Part shown: in pieces, positions 24,225 through 33,973 of the stretch
How the letters are laid out: each line of letters begins with the position of its first letter
How positions within the stretch are numbered: position 1 is the first letter of the stretch
Assembly: GCA_028277605.1 (NCBI GenBank)
Contig: JANQFZ010000032.1
Location: 1-47,779 of the forward strand
Direction of reading: 5' to 3'
From: Vallitaleaceae bacterium
Lineage (GTDB): Bacteria > Bacillota > Clostridia > Lachnospirales > Vallitaleaceae
DNA length: 47,779 nucleotides
The notes under the pieces: model-generated
The model's input: the letters and a program-made list of their open reading frames with translations, nothing else
Database searches by the model: none
What the model was told of the DNA's origin: nothing
Translations under genes and position numbers: made by a program

Positions 24225-25586
24225 ATGGAACTTCTAGTTAAAGACAAAAAATTTTATAGGAAATTTCTAGCCATTGCTCTACCGATAGCTTTTCAAAATT
24301 TTATTACAACCTCACTGAACATGATCGATACTTTTATGATTAGCTCTTTAAGTGTTGCTTCAATTTCTGGCGTTGGTACAGCTAACAAAGTATTTTTCTT
24401 ACTCAATCTTGTTTTATTTGGGACAAGTAGTGGTTCTGCAATTTTTGCAGCCCAATATTGGGGTAAAAAGGATATTAAGAATATTAAGCGCTTGCTTGGA
24501 ATTACTTTAATCATTGGTACCTTTGCTAGTTTACTTTTTACTATTGCAGCTTTAGTTTTGCCTGATGTTGTCATGCGTATTTTTATTCCTGATGATGAAG
24601 AAGTTATACGTGAAGGTATTCGTTATTTAAGGATAATTGGTATTAGTTATATAGCAACAGCAATTACATTTAGCTATGTATTTCTGCTAAGAAGTGTCAA
24701 TGAAGTAAAAATTCCCATGGTTATTACCATCATATCCATCGGTATTAATACTGCTTTGAACTGGGTGCTAATATATGGTAACCTTGGTTTTCCTGAACTG
24801 GGTGTACAAGGTGCTGCTATTGCAACAGTCATTGCTCGTTTTTTTGAATGTTCCGTATTGTTAACGGTTGTTTATCGCAAAAGGCTGCCAGTAGCAGCTA
24901 AGTTCAATGAAATGGTAGATATCTCTAAGTCCTTTATTTTAAAATATTTTAGGACTGTGTTACCTGTTATAGGTAATGAAACCATGTGGGCGCTTGGTGT
25001 AACGATTTATTCTATGGTCTATGGACGAATGGGTAAAGAAGCATTGGCTTCAATAACCATAACTCAAACGATAGAGCAAATGGCAATGGTTCTGTTCTTT
25101 GGTGCTGCCAGTGCCACAGCAGTGATTCTTGGTAATGTGATAGGAGCAGGTCATTTATCAAAAGCTTTTAAGCAAGCGAAAAGTATATTTATTATTACTT
25201 TTGGTTTATCTTTGATAATAAGTGTGATTGTATGGGGAATAGCGCCCTATATAGCAGGTATATTTGATGTATCACCAGAGGTAACGAATAATATTGTCTT
25301 ATGCTTAAAGGTATTTAGTCTATATGTTCCATTTAAGACCTTTAACACGATTAATGTCGTTGGCGTTTTAAGAAGCGGTGGTGATACGAAATTTACCATG
25401 ATACTTGATACGGGTTGTGTCTGGTTAATTGGTATTCCATTAGGTGCCTTAGGAGGCTTAATTTTACATCTAGACATACAATATGTTTATGCTATGGTTC
25501 TGTTAGAAGAATTCTTTAAAATGTTCTTTGGCATTTATCGAGTAAAATCTAAGAAATGGATCAATAATCTAGTCAGTGAGACCTAG
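24225..25586 (+). CDS. MATE-family efflux transporter
   Basis: A 453-residue protein with about twelve transmembrane helices in two homologous halves. Family features include the N-terminal IALPIAFQNFITTSLNMIDT and the repeat of this pattern after the middle (VLPVIGNETMWALGVTIYS). MATE proteins export cationic drugs or metabolites using Na+ or H+. AAGGAGG precedes ATG 24225. It forms a short unit with the AEC gene. Confidence 0.93.
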   Translation: MELLVKDKKFYRKFLAIALPIAFQNFITTSLNMIDTFMISSLSVASISGVGTANKVFFLLNLVLFGTSSGSAIFAAQYWGKKDIKNIKRLLGITLIIGTFASLLFTIAALVLPDVVMRIFIPDDEEVIREGIRYLRIIGISYIATAITFSYVFLLRSVNEVKIPMVITIISIGINTALNWVLIYGNLGFPELGVQGAAIATVIARFFECSVLLTVVYRKRLPVAAKFNEMVDISKSFILKYFRTVLPVIGNETMWALGVTIYSMVYGRMGKEALASITITQTIEQMAMVLFFGAASATAVILGNVIGAGHLSKAFKQAKSIFIITFGLSLIISVIVWGIAPYIAGIFDVSPEVTNNIVLCLKVFSLYVPFKTFNTINVVGVLRSGGDTKFTMILDTGCVWLIGIPLGALGGLILHLDIQYVYAMVLLEEFFKMFFGIYRVKSKKWINNLVSET

Positions 25587-25710
25587 ATGACATAGATTTA
25601 TCGAATTTTTACTATACAATTAACAGTAAATAGTATATAGCATGTTTTCAGTTGTAATGCCTTCTAAAAAGTGTTAAAATAATGCCAGATTAAAACTAGG
25701 AGTGATAGTT

Positions 25711-26436
25711 ATGGCAGGACATTCAAAGTTTGCCAACATTAAACATAGAAAAGAAAGACAGGATGCCAAGAAGGGAAAAGTCTTCACCAAGCTAGGCAGA
25801 GAGATTGCTGTAGCCGTAAAAGCAGGTGGATCTGACCCAGAGATTAATTCAAAGTTAAAAGACGTTATTGCTAAATGCAAATCCAATAACATGCCTAATG
25901 ATACAATATCGAGGAGCATAAAAAAATCAGCAGGTGAGCTGGGTAATGTCAATTATGAAGCTATCATCTATGAGGGGTATGGGCCACAGGGTGTTGCTAT
26001 CATAGTCGAATGCCTAACAGACAATAAGAATCGAACGGCAGCTAATGTTCGTCATGCCTTTACTAAAGGTGGTGGGAACATGGGGACAACAGGCTGTGTT
26101 TCTTTCATGTTTGACAAAAAAGGTGAGATTATTATAGAAAAAGACGATAGTATTGATGAGGATACCTTAATGATGCTTGCATTAGATGCAGGTGCTGAGG
26201 ATTTCGCAGCGGAGGATGAAGGCTATGAAGTCATAACAGCGCCAGAAGATTTCAGTGCAGTAAATGATGCTGTATTAGCTGCTAATATTCAGCCTATTTC
26301 AGCAGAAATAAAAATGCTGCCGCAAACCATGACGGCTTTTAGTGATGATGTTTCTGTTAGTAAAATGGAAAAGATGTTGGATTTATTAGAAGACGATGAA
26401 GATGTTCAAAATGTTTATCATAACTGGGAGCAATAA
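25711..26436 (+). CDS. YebC/PmpR-family protein
   Basis: A 241-residue protein of standard length. It begins [20 protein letters not shown], the usual family start, followed by [15 protein letters not shown] and [14 protein letters not shown]. The family has been described as DNA-binding regulators and, more recently, as factors that relieve ribosome stalling on proline runs. I chose ATG 25711 with AGGAGTG six bases upstream, rather than the in-frame GTG at 25702. Confidence 0.95.
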   Translation: MAGHSKFANIKHRKERQDAKKGKVFTKLGREIAVAVKAGGSDPEINSKLKDVIAKCKSNNMPNDTISRSIKKSAGELGNVNYEAIIYEGYGPQGVAIIVECLTDNKNRTAANVRHAFTKGGGNMGTTGCVSFMFDKKGEIIIEKDDSIDEDTLMMLALDAGAEDFAAEDEGYEVITAPEDFSAVNDAVLAANIQPISAEIKMLPQTMTAFSDDVSVSKMEKMLDLLEDDEDVQNVYHNWEQ

Positions 26437-26471
26437 ATGAAAAATCATTTTATTAAAATCCCAAATTTTGG

Positions 26472-26499
26472 ATAGGATCTTTTAGTATAAAGATCCTAT
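26472..26499 (+). terminator. 11-bp perfect hairpin after yebC
   Basis: ATAGGATCTTT (26472-26482) and AAAGATCCTAT (26489-26499) with a 6-base loop, 35 bases after the yebC stop. It lacks a T run, so it may be an RNA 3'-end stabiliser or a weak terminator. Confidence 0.5.
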
Positions 26500-26576
26500 T
26501 CGTAATTATACTTGCATAACATAGCTCCAAAAGCCATAAATTGGTCTTTTATATGAGAAAAAGGAAAAAGCACTAA

Positions 26577-26620
26577 GTCTAAATGCCCAAAAAAGCCAAT
26601 AATCATTTAGACCTATTTTT
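26577..26620 (+). terminator. Second hairpin with T run between yebC and the small gene
   Basis: GTCTAAATG (26577-26585) and CATTTAGAC (26604-26612) form a perfect 9-bp stem with an 18-base loop, followed by CTATTTTT. It could be the true terminator of yebC. Confidence 0.6.
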
Positions 26621-26720
26621 ACAAATAATGTTATAAATGTTTCGTTTATAGCTTATAATATATTTACAAAAACTATATAGAAAAGTTACATATGTATAAA
26701 AATGTGAGATGGGTGGTAAC

Positions 26721-26894
26721 ATGAGTATTAAAGAGGAACAATTAGAACACTTAATTGATCTAACTCAAGATTTTATCAGCTGCTTGGAAACCTTATTAAA
26801 AAACGGAGATATAACTGAAAGCAAATACAATGAATTAACAAGTAAAAAATTAGAATTTCTAAACTACGTTAAGAAAGATAGAATAGTATTATAA
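26721..26894 (+). CDS. Small helical protein of unknown function
   Basis: A 57-residue soluble, charged, helical protein with one Cys (DLTQDFISCLETLLKNGDIT). I chose ATG 26721, preceded by GGGTGGT; ATG 26709 is in frame but its own upstream sequence lacks a ribosome site. It has its own terminator directly after the stop. The size and Glu/Lys content recall small regulatory proteins of Firmicutes, but I do not recognise it. Confidence 0.6.
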   Translation: MSIKEEQLEHLIDLTQDFISCLETLLKNGDITESKYNELTSKKLEFLNYVKKDRIVL

Positions 26895-26923
26895 AAAATA
26901 AGTCATTATGACTTATTTTTTTT
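26894..26923 (+). terminator. Rho-independent terminator of the small gene
   Basis: AAATAAGTCA (26896-26905) pairs perfectly with TGACTTATTT (26909-26918), followed by T's to 26923. Confidence 0.9.
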
Positions 26924-26982
26924 CTACTTTTCAATTGTTTTAAAAATAATTAACTAATAACCTCATAAGGAGCGTAAGACCA

Positions 26983-28935
26983 ATGGATAAAATCAATAAA
27001 ATGAAAGCATATGTTCAACGCTTAAATCAAGCAAATAAAGCGTATTATCAAGATAGCATAGAAATCATGAGTAATAAAGAATACGATCACCTCTATGATC
27101 AACTTCTTGATATAGAAAAGGAAATCGGTTTGATTCTATCCGATAGCCCAACGAGACACGTAGGGTATCAAGTTGTAAGTCATTTACCTAAAGAATCCCA
27201 TCAGCAAAAAATGTTGTCTTTGGATAAAACAAAAGATGTCCAAGCACTTTTCTCATGGCTAGGTAACGAAAAAGGACTTTTATCATGGAAGCTAGATGGT
27301 TTAACCATAGTATTATCCTATAATAATGGACAATTAGAAAAAGCTGTTACAAGAGGTAATGGAGAAATAGGTGAAGTTATCACTAATAATGCTTTTGTTT
27401 TTAGTAACCTGCCCATTCAGATTGCTTACAAAGGTTCACTGATTCTTAGAGGAGAAGCTGTAATTAAGTATTCGGATTTTAATAGAATTAATGAAGCACT
27501 TCCACCCGATGAAAAATATAAAAACCCTAGAAATTTATGTAGTGGAACCGTAAGACAGCTTAATAATGAGATTACAGCAAGTAGAAATGTGCATTTTTTT
27601 GCTTTTCAACTGGTACAAGCAGAAGGGTTAGAAATAGAAGATTCAAAAATCAAACAATTAGAATGGTTAGACCAGATAGGTTTTGAAGTAGTAGAACATG
27701 TAGGCATTACTCAATCAACCATACTGGAACAGGTCAATACCTTTGAAAGTAAGATAGGTCGTAATGATTTTGGTTCGGATGGTTTAGTACTCACCTATGA
27801 TTCCATATCTTTATCTCAATCATTAGGAAGTACATCTAAATTTCCCAGAGATTCATTAGCATTTAAATGGAAGGATGAAATGAAGGAAACCAAGCTGATA
27901 GACATTGAATGGAGCGCATCTCGAACTGGTCTTATTAATCCAATAGCACTTTTAGAGCCTGTTGATTTAGAAGGTACAACGGTTAGTAGAGCAAGCGTTC
28001 ATAATATAAGTATATTGGAAGAGCTTGAATTGGGAATTGGAGACACAGTGTTAGTGTATAAAGCTAATATGATTATTCCACAAATTGCAGATAATCTAAC
28101 AAGAAGTAATGATACGATTATACCAGAAAAATGTCCTGTGTGTGGTGAAAAAACAGAACTAAGAGAAGTCAATGGTATAAAAGCGCTTTATTGTACAAAT
28201 GCAGAATGCAGTGCAAAGCATGTTAAAGCCTTTTCGCATTTTGTTTCAAGAGATGGTATGAATATAGAAGGGTTGTCAGAAGCAACGCTACAAAAGTTTA
28301 TTCAACAAGGCTTTATCCATGAACTAGGAGATATTTTTAGACTAGCTGATCACAAAGATGAGATCATTGCTTTAGAAGGATTCGGACAAAAATCCTATCA
28401 GAACCTCATCCAATCAATAGAAAAATCTAAAGATGTGCAACTGGCTAACTTTATCTACGCTTTAGGTATTCAAAATGTAGGATTGAGTAATGCTAGACTT
28501 TTATGTCAGTTTTATCATAATGATTTTGATGCTATCTTACAAACCACTAAGGAAGACCTTCAGTTAATTGAAGGCTATGGTGTTATCATTGCAAATGCTA
28601 TCTTTGATTATTTTAATTATGATAAGAATAAAAAGGTTCTAAAGGATTTGCTTTCATACTTAAAATTTAAGAAAAACCCATCCAAAGATGTACCTCAAGC
28701 ATTAGAAGGCAAAGTATTTGTTATAACTGGTCATTTAGAACACTATGAGAATAGGAAAACACTGAAAGAAGAAATAGAATCCCATGGTGGAAAAGTAACA
28801 GGAAGTGTCAGCTCCAATACAGATTATCTGATCAATAATAATCACCAGTCCACATCATCTAAGAATAAAAAAGCCATGGAACTGGGCATACCTATTTTAT
28901 CAGAAGAAGATTTTATCACTTTGTTAAAGTCATAA
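26983..28935 (+). CDS. ligA: NAD-dependent DNA ligase
   Basis: A 650-residue ligase, close to the usual 670. Domain Ia is at the N-terminus. The adenylation motif is KLDG with Lys at about residue 103, then TRGNGEIGE. A four-cysteine zinc finger follows (CPVCG, then YCTNAEC, about residues 384-409), then helix-hairpin-helix repeats and a C-terminal BRCT domain (about 575-650) beginning GKVFVITGHLE. It seals nicks in replication and repair. Several motifs are less canonical than in typical LigA (for example GNGEIGEVITNN where most have GDGxxGExVTxN), so it might be a divergent or second copy. AAGGAGCG precedes ATG 26983. Confidence 0.93.
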   Translation: MDKINKMKAYVQRLNQANKAYYQDSIEIMSNKEYDHLYDQLLDIEKEIGLILSDSPTRHVGYQVVSHLPKESHQQKMLSLDKTKDVQALFSWLGNEKGLLSWKLDGLTIVLSYNNGQLEKAVTRGNGEIGEVITNNAFVFSNLPIQIAYKGSLILRGEAVIKYSDFNRINEALPPDEKYKNPRNLCSGTVRQLNNEITASRNVHFFAFQLVQAEGLEIEDSKIKQLEWLDQIGFEVVEHVGITQSTILEQVNTFESKIGRNDFGSDGLVLTYDSISLSQSLGSTSKFPRDSLAFKWKDEMKETKLIDIEWSASRTGLINPIALLEPVDLEGTTVSRASVHNISILEELELGIGDTVLVYKANMIIPQIADNLTRSNDTIIPEKCPVCGEKTELREVNGIKALYCTNAECSAKHVKAFSHFVSRDGMNIEGLSEATLQKFIQQGFIHELGDIFRLADHKDEIIALEGFGQKSYQNLIQSIEKSKDVQLANFIYALGIQNVGLSNARLLCQFYHNDFDAILQTTKEDLQLIEGYGVIIANAIFDYFNYDKNKKVLKDLLSYLKFKKNPSKDVPQALEGKVFVITGHLEHYENRKTLKEEIESHGGKVTGSVSSNTDYLINNNHQSTSSKNKKAMELGIPILSEEDFITLLKS

Positions 28936-29043
28936 AGTATTGAAACTAAGATACCGTTATGCTAGAATATTGATTAAATGTTACAGGAAAAAAAGTGACA
29001 ATTTAGGGTAATTTAAGCCATGAACATACAAGGAGGTATTGGT

Positions 29044-29331
29044 GTGAAAATAACAAAAGAACAAGTTGAATATGTTGCTCATCTTGCTAGGTTAAATCTG
29101 GATGAAGAAGAGAAGATGAGTCTGACTAAGGATATGGAAGCTATCATAACATTTGCTAACCAACTGAATACTCTAGATATTGAGAGTGTTTCACCAACTG
29201 CACATGTAATACCGATTCAAAATGTTTTTAGAAAAGATGATGTAAAACCGTCTATGGATAGAGATGAACTTTTGCAAAATGCACCGAGTGAGGTTAATGG
29301 GTGTTTTAGTGTTCCTCGGATTGTTAACTGA
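29044..29331 (+). CDS. gatC: Glutamyl-/aspartyl-tRNA amidotransferase subunit C
   Basis: A 95-residue protein with the family pattern: ITKEQVEYVAHLARLNLDEEE at the N-terminus and a C-terminal RKDDVKPS. It stabilises the GatA/GatB complex that converts Glu-tRNA(Gln) and Asp-tRNA(Asn). I chose GTG 29044, seven bases after AGGAGG (29031-29036); the upstream in-frame ATG at 29020 would read through that ribosome site. A 408-base gap with a large inverted-repeat element separates it from gatA, unusual for this operon. Confidence 0.95.
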   Translation: MKITKEQVEYVAHLARLNLDEEEKMSLTKDMEAIITFANQLNTLDIESVSPTAHVIPIQNVFRKDDVKPSMDRDELLQNAPSEVNGCFSVPRIVN

Positions 29332-29739
29332 AAAGGTATAGTTTTTTGTCTTTGTTAAAGGCTATGGAAGATAGCCGAAATTTTAGCTTTGGTAAACGGT
29401 CAAGGGTGAATAGTATTAGCTCCATAATCCCCTAAACGTCCTTGTTTAGCAGGGGTTACGCTCCACTCCTGTTTCACTGTGGTGCTAATACTATTAACCC
29501 TTTCTGCACATTTATTTTTGTGGTGCTAAAATTTCTCGTTACGAATAATATTATTGCGTAAGTTTGACTATATTTTGATAAAAAAGTAAGTTAGAGTGTA
29601 GAGAGCTAAGTTATATGTATAGATACGAGCAAATGGTTTAGATGATTGTGGTAAATGAGAGTTACAATCATTGCAGAGGTAGTACAATTTAACGAGATAG
29701 AATAATAGAAGACGATTTTGTGTCGGTGTTAGGAAAGGA
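29332..29739. other. 408-base gap within gatCAB
   Basis: No open frame of credible length is present. The first half is taken up by the nested inverted-repeat element (29360-29535). The second half (29540-29739) is AT-rich without a recognised terminator; it may hold a promoter for gatA, but I could not identify convincing boxes. Confidence 0.7.
29360..29535. repeat. Nested inverted-repeat element / possible structured RNA between gatC and gatA
   Basis: Several stems are nested. Outer: GAAATTTTAGC (29377-29387) with GCTAAAATTTC (29525-29535), perfect. Middle: GGGTGAATAGTATTAGC (29404-29420) with GCTAATACTATTAACCC (29484-29500), 16 of 17. Inner: CCCCTAAAC (29429-29437) with GTTTA, GC, AGGGG (29444-29455), and CCAC (29463-29466) with GTGG (29479-29482). 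A small hairpin, GGCTAT (29360-29365) and ATAGCC (29371-29376), precedes. It is the most GC-rich noncoding stretch nearby and could be a miniature mobile/palindromic repeat or a structured RNA. No second copy is in this window. Confidence 0.8.
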
Positions 29740-31209
29740 ATGGATGATGAGATGCTGTATAAAAAGACTGCTCATGAGTTGAAGGATTTACTAAAGAGTA
29801 AGCAGGTTAGTAGTGAAGAAATTGTTAAAAACTTTTATGATAGAATAGAACAGGTAGATTCAAAAGTTAAGGCTTATATAACTTTATGTAAGGATAAAGC
29901 GTTAGATAAAGCCAGAGAAGTTGATAAAAAAAGGGTGGATGGTCAACAGTTAAGTCCTTTAGCAGGTATACCTATAGCTGTTAAGGATAATATGTGTACC
30001 AAAGGAATAAAAACAACGTGTGCGTCCAAAATTCTGGATAACTTTGTACCACCTTATAATGCTACTGTGATAGAAAATCTATATCAGAATGATATGATCC
30101 TCTTGGGTAAGCTCAATATGGACGAGTTTGCTATGGGTTCCTCTACTGAGAACTCAAGCCATTATCCAACGCATAATCCTTGGAATTTAGAAAGAGTTCC
30201 GGGTGGTAGTTCAGGTGGTTCAGCGGCAGCAGTAGCAGCTCATGAGGCTGCTTTTGCATTGGGATCTGATACAGGCGGTTCCATAAGACAGCCTGCCCAT
30301 TACTGTGGTGTTGTGGGAATGAAACCAACGTATGGTTCGGTATCTCGTTATGGGTTAGTAGCCTTTGCTTCTTCGTTGGATCAGATTGGTCCTTTAACTA
30401 AAGATGTTGAAGATATGGCACTAGCGCTAAATGTTATCACTGGACATGATAAAATGGACTCAAGCTCAGCGCTTATAGATTACCCTGATTATACAGATGC
30501 ATTAAAGCAGGGAGTTAAAGGGTTGAAAGTTGCGCTTCCTAAAGAGTATTTTGAGCAAGGTGTTCAAAAAGAGATTAAAGATAAGGTTTTGCAAGCGGCC
30601 AAGCTTTTAGAAAAGCAGGGTGTCATAATAGAAGAGGTAAGTATGGATTTAACGCAGTATGCGTTACCTGCGTATTATCTCATATCTTCTGCTGAAGCAT
30701 CATCTAATCTAGCCAGATATGATGGAATAAAATATGGCTACAGGGCTAAAAACTATGATGACTTATTAGACATGTATAAACAAACAAGAGATGAAGGCTT
30801 TGGTAAGGAAGTTAAACGACGTATTATGCTAGGTACTTATGCCTTAAGCTCTGGTTATTATGATGCTTATTATAAAAAAGCGCAACAGGTTAGAACCCTT
30901 ATCAAAAAAGATTTTGATACTTTGTTTGATACTTATGATTGTGTACTGACACCTACCGGTCCTACAACTGCGTTTAAGATAGGAGAAAAGGTAGATAATC
31001 CAATAGAAATGTATATGAATGATATATGTACAGTTCCAGTTAATATTGCAGGTATACCAGCTTTATCTATTAATTGTGGTTTTGATAATGAAGGTCTGCC
31101 TATCGGTATGCAGCTGATTGGAAAAGCTTTTAATGAAAGTATGTTATTAAGATTAGCCTATGCTTATGAGCAAAATAGAGTATTAGATAAAAATCAACCA
31201 TCCTTATAG
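29740..31209 (+). CDS. gatA: Glutamyl-/aspartyl-tRNA amidotransferase subunit A
   Basis: A 489-residue amidase-signature enzyme of standard length. The Ser-cisSer-Lys centre is visible: Lys in [10 protein letters not shown], Ser pair in [14 protein letters not shown] and [10 protein letters not shown]. It releases ammonia from glutamine and delivers it to GatB. AGGA lies a few bases before ATG 29740; ATG 29752 is an alternative. gatB follows almost without gap. Confidence 0.97.
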   Translation: MDDEMLYKKTAHELKDLLKSKQVSSEEIVKNFYDRIEQVDSKVKAYITLCKDKALDKAREVDKKRVDGQQLSPLAGIPIAVKDNMCTKGIKTTCASKILDNFVPPYNATVIENLYQNDMILLGKLNMDEFAMGSSTENSSHYPTHNPWNLERVPGGSSGGSAAAVAAHEAAFALGSDTGGSIRQPAHYCGVVGMKPTYGSVSRYGLVAFASSLDQIGPLTKDVEDMALALNVITGHDKMDSSSALIDYPDYTDALKQGVKGLKVALPKEYFEQGVQKEIKDKVLQAAKLLEKQGVIIEEVSMDLTQYALPAYYLISSAEASSNLARYDGIKYGYRAKNYDDLLDMYKQTRDEGFGKEVKRRIMLGTYALSSGYYDAYYKKAQQVRTLIKKDFDTLFDTYDCVLTPTGPTTAFKIGEKVDNPIEMYMNDICTVPVNIAGIPALSINCGFDNEGLPIGMQLIGKAFNESMLLRLAYAYEQNRVLDKNQPSL

Positions 31210-31228
31210 ATTGAAGAGAGGTGTTTAT

Positions 31229-32671
31229 GTGAGTTATTCAGATTACGAAGTGGTCATTGGACTAGAAGTCCATTCAGAACTAAAAACAAAGAGTAAAATA
31301 TATTGCAGCTGTTCAACAGAATTTGGTGGCGAACCCAATACCCATTGCTGTCCTATCTGTACGGGTATGCCGGGAACACTACCTGTATTAAATGAAAAAG
31401 TAGCTGAGTATGCAATTCGTGCAGGATTAGCAACTCAATGTAAGATAAATAAATTCAGTAAACAAGATCGAAAAAATTATTTCTATCCCGATTTACCTAA
31501 AGCCTATCAGGTTTCTCAATACGATCTTCCTTTATGCTATGAAGGAGAGATTGAGATCAAAGTCAAAGATGAGGTTAAGAAAATAGGCATCACTAGAATA
31601 CATATTGAAGAAGATGCCGGTAAACTGATACATGAATCAGGAGAAGGTTCTCTTGTAGATTATAATCGTTGTGGTATCCCTCTTATTGAAATTGTTTCTG
31701 AACCTGATCTGAGATCGTCAGAAGAAGTGCGAGCCTATATGGAAAAATTAAGAACCATTTTACTCTATACAGATGTTTCTGATTGTAAAATGAATGAAGG
31801 TTCTCTTCGGTGTGATATTAATCTGTCGGTTAGAAAAAAAGGTGCTACCGAGCTAGGGACAAGAACTGAAATGAAGAACATGAATTCCTTCAATTTTGCT
31901 GTAAAGGCTGTGGAATATGAAGCACGAAGACAGATAAGAGTTCTTGAAAGCGGAGGAACAGTTGTTCAAGAAACCAGACGTTGGGATGAAGCCAAAGGCA
32001 TTACCGTATCGATGAGGAGCAAAGAAGAGGCACATGATTATCGATATTTTCCTGAACCAGATCTCATGCCAATAGTTACACCTGAGGAAAAGATAGAAGC
32101 CATAAGAAAAACTTTACCAGAATTACCAGATTCAAGAATTAATCGTTATGTAGGAGAATATGGACTAAAAGAAAAGGACGCTGAACTAATAGCTGCATCT
32201 AGAAGTATGGCAGATTATTTTCAAGCAGCTGCTCACAAGACTAAAAACATTAAGGGTGCTGCTAATTGGATTATTACAGAAGTTTTTTACAGGCTTAATG
32301 AGGATGAAAAAGAACAAGCATCTATACCCTTTCAGCCAGAGTTTCTAGCAGAGATGGTAAACTTAATAGAAGACGGTACAATAAGTAATCGTATGGCAAA
32401 ACAGGTGTTTGAAAAAATGTGGTCAACAGGTCAAACGCCATCTACAATAGTTGAAGAAAGTGGAATGAAGCAAATAAGCGATGATGATGAGCTTTCAAAG
32501 CTTGCCGTTGAGGTGATTCAAAAGAATCCAAAAGCCGTTCAAGACTATTTAAGTGGGAAGCAGGCAGCGATACAAGCACTTATGGGACAAATGATGAAGA
32601 TTACAAAAGGCAAAGCCAACCCTAAAAAGGTTATTGATTTATTGAAAGATCAGTTAGCCAAATTAAACTAA
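31229..32671 (+). CDS. gatB: Glutamyl-/aspartyl-tRNA amidotransferase subunit B
   Basis: A 480-residue protein. It starts with YEVVIGLEVHSELKTKSKIYC, then CPICTGMPGTLPVLNE, and contains the kinase-like motif EPDLRSSEEVRAYM; the C-terminal YqeY-like domain binds tRNA. It activates the misacylated tRNA carboxylate and amidates it. I chose GTG 31229, five bases after GAGAGGTG (31216-31223); the open frame begins at a TTG at 31211. It is translationally close-packed behind gatA. Confidence 0.96.
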   Translation: MSYSDYEVVIGLEVHSELKTKSKIYCSCSTEFGGEPNTHCCPICTGMPGTLPVLNEKVAEYAIRAGLATQCKINKFSKQDRKNYFYPDLPKAYQVSQYDLPLCYEGEIEIKVKDEVKKIGITRIHIEEDAGKLIHESGEGSLVDYNRCGIPLIEIVSEPDLRSSEEVRAYMEKLRTILLYTDVSDCKMNEGSLRCDINLSVRKKGATELGTRTEMKNMNSFNFAVKAVEYEARRQIRVLESGGTVVQETRRWDEAKGITVSMRSKEEAHDYRYFPEPDLMPIVTPEEKIEAIRKTLPELPDSRINRYVGEYGLKEKDAELIAASRSMADYFQAAAHKTKNIKGAANWIITEVFYRLNEDEKEQASIPFQPEFLAEMVNLIEDGTISNRMAKQVFEKMWSTGQTPSTIVEESGMKQISDDDELSKLAVEVIQKNPKAVQDYLSGKQAAIQALMGQMMKITKGKANPKKVIDLLKDQLAKLN

Positions 32672-32736
32672 ACTAGTATTATAAATTTAAGTATGACTAA
32701 AAGTTAGGGTTGATTAGTTAGAAAAGGAAGATTATT

Positions 32737-33924
32737 ATGCTATTTGGCTGGGGGTTTAAAACCTACAAAAAATACGGTATCATTAATATTGGAGTTTGCA
32801 ACCACTGTCAAAAGAATTCACAATGGATGCTGGTGAAAGAAACTGTATGGTTTAACATATTTTTTATTCCAATCATACCTATTAGAGTTAGAAAGCTTAT
32901 TGTTTGTGTTAATTGTAATTATCAAAAAGAAATCGATAGTGAGGTATTTGAGAAATTAAAAAATATGCTGGAAAAGAAGAAAACAGCAACTATGTCTACT
33001 GTAACGAGTAACGTAAGAAATGCTTACTTAACTGAAACACAGAGAAATTATTTAAATCAGATTAGGAAGATTCAAGAGGAGAAAGAACTCATGGAAAACA
33101 AAAGTGATATAAAAGCTATCAATGAATTGAATCTCATTAGAAGAAGTAAAATACCATATAGCAGGGAACTAATTGCTGAAGATTTAAGAAAACTGGGATT
33201 AAAAAAAGGTATGACGGTTGTTGTCCATACGTCTTTAAGCTCAATAGGCTGGATAGCAGGAGGACCAGTTGCATTGATACAAGCACTTATGGATGTTATT
33301 ACGAATGAAGGAACCTTAGTTATGCCAGCACATTCAGGTGATTATTCTGATCCCGCTAGTTGGGAAAATCCTCCTGTACCTGAAGAATGGGTGGATATAA
33401 TAAAAGAGCATATGCCAGCTTTTCATCCAAGATATTCACCAACAAGAGGGTTAGGTAGGGTTCCAGAGATATTTAGAACATTTCCTGAAGTTCTAAGAAG
33501 TAATCATCCTTTGGTTTCTTTTACTGCATGGGGTAAGCATGCAGAAGCAATTGTTAGCTCTCACTCTATTGAATATTCGCTAGGAGAGTCTTCCCCTTTA
33601 AGGAAAATATATGACTTAAATGGCTCTGTTCTAATGATTGGTACAGACTACGATACGAATACATCCTTTCATCTATCTGAATATAGAACACAAAATAGTA
33701 AAGAAGAAACCGTGGGAGCGCCTATATTTGTAGAAGGTAAAAGAAAATGGGAAACATTTAAGGACATAGAAATGTCTACAGAAGATTTTATAGAAATAGG
33801 AAAGGCTTTTGAACAGAGCAATAGCATACTTATAGGGAAAGTTGGTAATGCTACCGTTAAACTATTGAATCAAAAAGAGGCTGTAGATTTTGCTACCAAA
33901 TGGATGGATAGTAATAGGAAGTAA
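32737..33924 (+). CDS. Zinc-ribbon domain fused to an AAC(3)-family (YokD-like) acetyltransferase
   Basis: A 395-residue continuous frame. Residues 1-70 look like a stand-alone clostridial zinc-ribbon protein: GWGFKTYKKYG, then CNHC and CVNC pairs with a hydrophobic stretch between (FNIFFIPIIPI). Residues about 85-130 are a charged coiled linker. From about residue 145 the protein matches AAC(3) acetyltransferases of the YokD type: LGLKKGMTVVVHTSLSSIGW, GTLVMPAHSGDYSDP, RSNHPLVSFTAWGKHA. An ATG at 33091 preceded by GAGGAG could give a free acetyltransferase as a second product. Whether it acts on aminoglycosides or another amine is unknown. Confidence 0.8.
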   Translation: MLFGWGFKTYKKYGIINIGVCNHCQKNSQWMLVKETVWFNIFFIPIIPIRVRKLIVCVNCNYQKEIDSEVFEKLKNMLEKKKTATMSTVTSNVRNAYLTETQRNYLNQIRKIQEEKELMENKSDIKAINELNLIRRSKIPYSRELIAEDLRKLGLKKGMTVVVHTSLSSIGWIAGGPVALIQALMDVITNEGTLVMPAHSGDYSDPASWENPPVPEEWVDIIKEHMPAFHPRYSPTRGLGRVPEIFRTFPEVLRSNHPLVSFTAWGKHAEAIVSSHSIEYSLGESSPLRKIYDLNGSVLMIGTDYDTNTSFHLSEYRTQNSKEETVGAPIFVEGKRKWETFKDIEMSTEDFIEIGKAFEQSNSILIGKVGNATVKLLNQKEAVDFATKWMDSNRK

Positions 33925-33973
33925 AACAATGACAAAAAAAGAAGTCATTAATGGATGGAAAGAAGAATGAAAT

